Source of the DNA: Gammaproteobacteria bacterium
GTDB lineage: Bacteria > Pseudomonadota > Gammaproteobacteria > Pseudomonadales > JAUIKI01
NCBI GenBank assembly: GCA_030430875.1
Contig: JAUIKI010000038.1
Coordinates: forward strand, 1 to 9,086
Direction: 5' to 3'
DNA length: 9,086 bases
In this document: in pieces, positions 6,825 to 9,086 of the stretch
How the letters are laid out: each line of letters begins with the position of its first letter
How positions within the stretch are numbered: the stretch's first letter is position 1
Program-made: the position numbers and the translations under genes
The notes under the pieces: model-generated
What the model saw: only the letters and a program-made list of their open reading frames with translations
Database searches by the model: none
Told to the model about the DNA's origin: nothing

Positions 6825-7112
6825 CCTATTGTTGCACTGTCTCAGTTGAATCGTAGTCTTGAGCAACGTCCCAATAAACGACCAGTAATGTCAGATCTGC
6901 GGGAATCAGGTGCGATTGAGCAAGATGCCGATTTGATTGTTTTTATCTATCGAGATGAGGTGTATAACGAAGAAAGTCCAGATAAAGGCATCGCAGAAGT
7001 GATTATTGGCAAGCACCGTAATGGTCCTATTGGGACAACTCGATTAACCTTCTTAGGAAAATATACTAAATTTGAAAATCTCGCTGATACAAGCTACGAG
7101 GAATATCATTGA
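6822..7112 (+). CDS. dnaB: DnaB helicase, C-terminal part (frameshifted gene)
   Basis: This 96-residue stretch, readable from GTG 6822 (homology from 6807), completes the DnaB motor domain: PIVALSQLNRSLEQRPNKRP with the conserved sensor Gln, SDLRESGAIEQDADLIVFIY, and IIGKHRNGPIGTTRLTF with the Arg (residue 66 here) matching the arginine finger of E. coli DnaB. It ends at the usual DnaB C-terminus. Together the two parts give about 457 aa, near the 471 aa of E. coli DnaB, so apart from the junction nothing is missing. The AAGGA 7 nt before the GTG could start it separately, but that motif also simply encodes the Lys-Glu of AKEL. Its TGA stop overlaps the TTG start of alr by 4 nt. Confidence 0.88.
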   Translation: MPIVALSQLNRSLEQRPNKRPVMSDLRESGAIEQDADLIVFIYRDEVYNEESPDKGIAEVIIGKHRNGPIGTTRLTFLGKYTKFENLADTSYEEYH

Positions 7113-8188
7113 GACCCGTTGTCGCAACGATTGATACCGATGCACTGCGCCATAATTTAGCGAAAGCTCAAACTTGTCGACCAGAGGCTAATATTTTAGC
7201 TGTGATCAAAGCAAATGCATATGGTCACGGTGCTGTTGCCTGTGCAAAAGCATTGTCGGATGCCGATGCTTTTGCTGTTGCGTCCATAGAAGAAGCAGAA
7301 GTTTTATTTAATCATGGTGTGACTAAGCGAATTGTATTGCTCGCTGGATTTTTTGAAGAATCTGAACTTGCACTAATTTTTCATCGTCAATGGATTCCAG
7401 TTATTCACACTGAACAGCAAATTCAACTTCTGCATTGTTGGTTTCAAAAAAATCCTGAGAAATCTTGTGATATTTTTCTGAAAATTGATACGGGGATGCA
7501 TCGATTAGGTGTGCCGCTCGAAAAATTTGCAGAGTGGCATGCAAAAATTTTAGCAATTCCAAATATTAAACAATGTACATTAATGACTCATTTTGCTTGT
7601 GCAGATGAATTGGAAAATAAAACCATTGAATTGCAGTTACAGTGTTTTGAATCTTTGACAAAACAATTAGACAATCCATGCAGCCTTGCAAATTCCGCAT
7701 TAGTAATGTCTGATGTTTCTTTCCGGGATAATTGGATTCGACCTGGAATTATGCTTTATGGTGCATCACCTTTCAAAAATGGAAATGCGCAAATCGAAGG
7801 ATTAGAGCCAGTCATGACTTTGTCATCGGCAATTATCGCATGTCGTGTTGTGAACGCTGGGGAGCAGGTTGGGTATGGTGGTGATTGGCAAGCAAAGCGA
7901 CAATCTGTTATTGCAACAGTAGCAATGGGCTATGGCGATGGCTATCCACGCCATGTGCCCACTGGAACACCTGTCATCATTCGCAATCAGCGCTGTCCAA
8001 TCGTTGGACGCGTTTCCATGGATTTTATCACGGTTGATGTAACAGATTGTCCTCATGCAGCGGTTGGTGATGAGGTGATTTTTTGGGGAAAAGAATTGCC
8101 CACGGATGAAATAGCAACTCAATCTAAAACTATTGCTTATGAACTGTTGACCGGTATCAGTCAGCGAGTTCGCTATGTTTATAAATAA
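7109..8188 (+). CDS. alr: Alanine racemase
   Basis: Alr is the PLP-dependent cytoplasmic enzyme that interconverts L- and D-alanine, supplying D-Ala for peptidoglycan. Fold type III features are visible: the PLP lysine Lys34 in AVIKANAYGHG, the KIDTGMHRLG strand, RPGIMLYGASP, the catalytic Tyr256 in VGYGGDW, ATVAMGYGDGYPRH, and VGRVSMDFITVDVTD. The length, 359 aa, equals E. coli Alr. The start is TTG at 7109, supported by GAGGAA (7098-7103) 5 nt upstream and by the protein beginning right at the family's first strand (VVATIDTDAL). The TTG shares TTGA with the dnaB stop, which points to translational coupling with the end of dnaB. A dnaB-alr order is common in gammaproteobacteria. Confidence 0.97.
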   Translation: MRPVVATIDTDALRHNLAKAQTCRPEANILAVIKANAYGHGAVACAKALSDADAFAVASIEEAEVLFNHGVTKRIVLLAGFFEESELALIFHRQWIPVIHTEQQIQLLHCWFQKNPEKSCDIFLKIDTGMHRLGVPLEKFAEWHAKILAIPNIKQCTLMTHFACADELENKTIELQLQCFESLTKQLDNPCSLANSALVMSDVSFRDNWIRPGIMLYGASPFKNGNAQIEGLEPVMTLSSAIIACRVVNAGEQVGYGGDWQAKRQSVIATVAMGYGDGYPRHVPTGTPVIIRNQRCPIVGRVSMDFITVDVTDCPHAAVGDEVIFWGKELPTDEIATQSKTIAYELLTGISQRVRYVYK

Positions 8189-8207
8189 GATGTTTTTAGC
8201 TTAATGA

Positions 8208-8230
8208 CTATTGCCAATAGCTTTTTTCTT
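8208..8230 (+). terminator. Weak AU-rich terminator candidate after alr
   Basis: CTATT (8208-8212) and AATAG (8216-8220) form a short stem around GCC, followed by CTTTTTTCTT. The U tract is good, but the 5-bp AU-rich stem is weak. It starts 20 nt past the alr stop. Confidence 0.4.
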
Positions 8231-8271
8231 TATTCAGCTTCAAGATATTTCAAGTTATAAGCTTATTTAAT

Positions 8272-8290
8272 GAGCCTTATTGGCTCTTTC
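8272..8290 (+). terminator. Second terminator-like hairpin after alr
   Basis: GAGCC (8272-8276) and GGCTC (8282-8286) form a GC-rich 5-bp stem with a TTATT loop, followed only by TTTC. It may act in tandem with the AU-rich candidate 64 nt upstream. It also lies between the convergent ends of alr and the cysteine-rich peptide gene. Confidence 0.4.
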
Positions 8291-8345
8291 GATATTCACA
8301 AAAGAGCTCAATGAATTTACTTGATCGAAAGGCTGCGTTGCATTA

Positions 8346-8558
8346 TTAATCTTTTTTGCATGTATGTAAGGGAATTGTGGAAGCGAAACAGCGGGCAGTA
8401 TGAAAACCACAGCCGATAGGTATGTTTCGATTGCAGGCTGTACTCATCCTTCCGCAGATTCTATCTGCCCTTTTCTCAAAAAATGCACAAGAAGCAAATG
8501 CTTGGTTGCTCATGATTAAAATGCAAGTGAAGAGAATTGAGGTAGTAAGTATTTTCAT
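8346..8558 (-). CDS. Small secreted cysteine-rich protein, 70 aa, unknown function
   Basis: I do not recognise a family. The N-terminus MKILTTSILFTCILIMSNQA is a classic Sec signal peptide: basic start, hydrophobic core, and an AFA cleavage motif with predicted cut after Ala22. The mature chain would be 48 aa with six cysteines (residues 24, 35, 42, 50, 57, 67; spacing C-x10-C-x6-C-x7-C-x6-C-x9-C), several Arg/Lys and few acidic residues. An even cysteine count suggests three disulfides formed in the periplasm or outside the cell. Support for a real gene: AGGA 8 nt before the ATG, plus a promoter with perfect -10 about 40 bp upstream. It is transcribed toward alr, as a single gene. It could be a toxin-like, host-directed or envelope peptide; nothing in the sequence decides. 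Confidence 0.7.
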   Translation of the reverse strand: MKILTTSILFTCILIMSNQAFASCAFFEKRADRICGRMSTACNRNIPIGCGFHTARCFASTIPLHTCKKD

Positions 8559-8597
8559 TATTTTTATCCTGCTGGTTTAGTGAGTTTGTAGAAGAAC

Positions 8598-8626
8598 ATT
8601 ATATAACCGCTCATATTTTTTTACAA
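8598..8626 (-). promoter_or_regulatory. Sigma70 promoter of the cysteine-rich peptide gene
   Basis: On the minus strand TTGTAA (8621-8626) and a perfect TATAAT (8598-8603) are separated by exactly 17 bp. The spacer begins with an A run, which together with the T-rich flank may help RNA polymerase binding. Transcription would start near 8591, giving a leader of about 32 nt that includes the AGGA ribosome binding site. Confidence 0.65.
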
Positions 8627-8991
8627 TTAGAGTCATCTTACAATAAATTGACATATATCATCAGAGTGTTGAGTAAATAACTCATTGGCAGAGCAGTCTA
8701 ACTATTTTCGAGTTGCTTTGTTGCTTTTTTTGCCTAAGTTTTACTGGCTGTGCATTAATCCAGAGAAATACCATGTTGGTTCACCTTCATTTACACCATC
8801 CACATTTTACCTTCTGCAACAACTAATTAAGTTATAATGGTTAAACATGATTGCGCATAAATTGGATATGTACGGTTCGATGAGTGAACCCAGTTACTTA
8901 GAAAAAGTATACTTGGTGCTGTTTGAATAGGGCTGTATAGGCAGAAATCCTTATTTCCCCTTAATTTCTGATAATGAAATTATTGAGTAAT
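8627..8991. other. Gene-poor stretch between the peptide promoter and the ssrA terminator
   Basis: About 365 nt without a convincing gene on either strand. Only very short frames occur: 17 codons at 8773-8826 (plus, five His residues) and 27 codons at 8847-8930 (plus), neither with a clear ribosome binding site. A TATAAT at 8833-8838 has no good -35. The stretch may be a degraded remnant or plain spacer; nothing is recognisable as an integrase, insertion sequence or repeat of the ssrA end. Confidence 0.5.
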
Positions 8992-9033
8992 AAAAAAGCC
9001 ATAATGGTCGGTGAGAGCTTATGAGAGCTTTTT
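8992..9033 (-). terminator. Terminator of ssrA
   Basis: Downstream of tmRNA on the minus strand, AAAAAGC (9027-9033) pairs with GCTTTTTT (8992-8999), and CATAA (9019-9023) with TTATG (9000-9004), with a 3-nt bulge and a 14-nt loop. The U run forms the outer 3' arm. On the plus strand the same element also ends in GCTTTTT, so it may work in both directions. The segment 9012-9030 contains two direct copies of GAGAGCTT. Confidence 0.6.
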
Positions 9034-9039
9034 GAAAAA

Positions 9040-9086
9040 TGGTGGAGGCGGCGGGAATTGAACCCGCGTCCGCCAATCCGCTGCCA
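9040..9086 (-). ncRNA. ssrA: tmRNA (ssrA), 3' end only; gene continues past the window
   Basis: Read on the minus strand, the segment ends in GGACGCGGGTTCAATTCCCG followed by CCGCCTCCACCA. That is the conserved tmRNA 3' end: T stem-loop GCGGG-TTCAATT-CCCGC, the 3' acceptor strand CGCCTCC and the ACCA tail. E. coli tmRNA has almost the same GGACGCGGGTTCAA segment. tmRNA with SmpB rescues stalled ribosomes and tags the nascent chain for proteolysis. The tag-reading frame and 5' half are outside the window, so the peptide tag cannot be read. A tRNA is an alternative, but the GGAC run before the T stem favours tmRNA. Confidence 0.85.

Noticed and set aside
9040..9086. A tRNA gene at the window's end
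   Set aside because: The conserved GGACGCGGGTTCAA run and acceptor end match tmRNA better than any tRNA, and no anticodon arm is visible in the adjacent bases.

Overview
The window is a stretch of low-GC (roughly 40% by eye) gammaproteobacterial chromosome made almost entirely of housekeeping genes. The clues are the order rpsF-rpsR-rplI-dnaB-alr, a SohB-type inner-membrane protease close to its enterobacterial relative, and an aroC followed by a PPP-family MFS transporter. The AT-rich composition would suit a Legionellales-like or other host-associated gammaproteobacterium. That placement is inference; the sequence does not fix the genus.

Layout: (1) 36-422, minus strand, a small SCP2 sterol-carrier-domain protein with its own terminator. 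(2) 422-665, a divergent promoter region. (3) 665-4038, plus strand, sohB, aroC and an MFS permease, closely spaced and possibly co-transcribed. (4) 4040-5371, a good sigma70-like promoter, a structured leader, then the ribosomal protein operon rpsF-rpsR-rplI, closed by an 11-bp perfect hairpin. (5) 5372-5725, an intergenic gap without a gene. (6) 5726-7112, the replicative helicase gene dnaB, broken by a frameshift after residue 360. (7) 7109-8188, alr (alanine racemase), starting at TTG and overlapping the dnaB stop by 4 nt. (8) 8346-8558, minus strand, a small gene for a predicted secreted peptide with six cysteines, with a well-formed promoter and ribosome binding site. (9) 8650-9039, gene-poor DNA. 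(10) 9040-9086, minus strand, the 3' end of the tmRNA gene ssrA with its terminator; the rest of ssrA lies beyond the window.

Most genes serve translation (S6, S18, L9, tmRNA), replication (DnaB), cell-wall precursor supply (Alr), aromatic biosynthesis (AroC) and membrane protein quality control (SohB). Two things stand out. The first is the frameshift in dnaB, normally essential, where a Shine-Dalgarno and GTG sit just past the premature stop. The second is the unrecognised cysteine-rich exported peptide between alr and ssrA. No CRISPR array, insertion sequence, defence system or biosynthetic cluster was seen.
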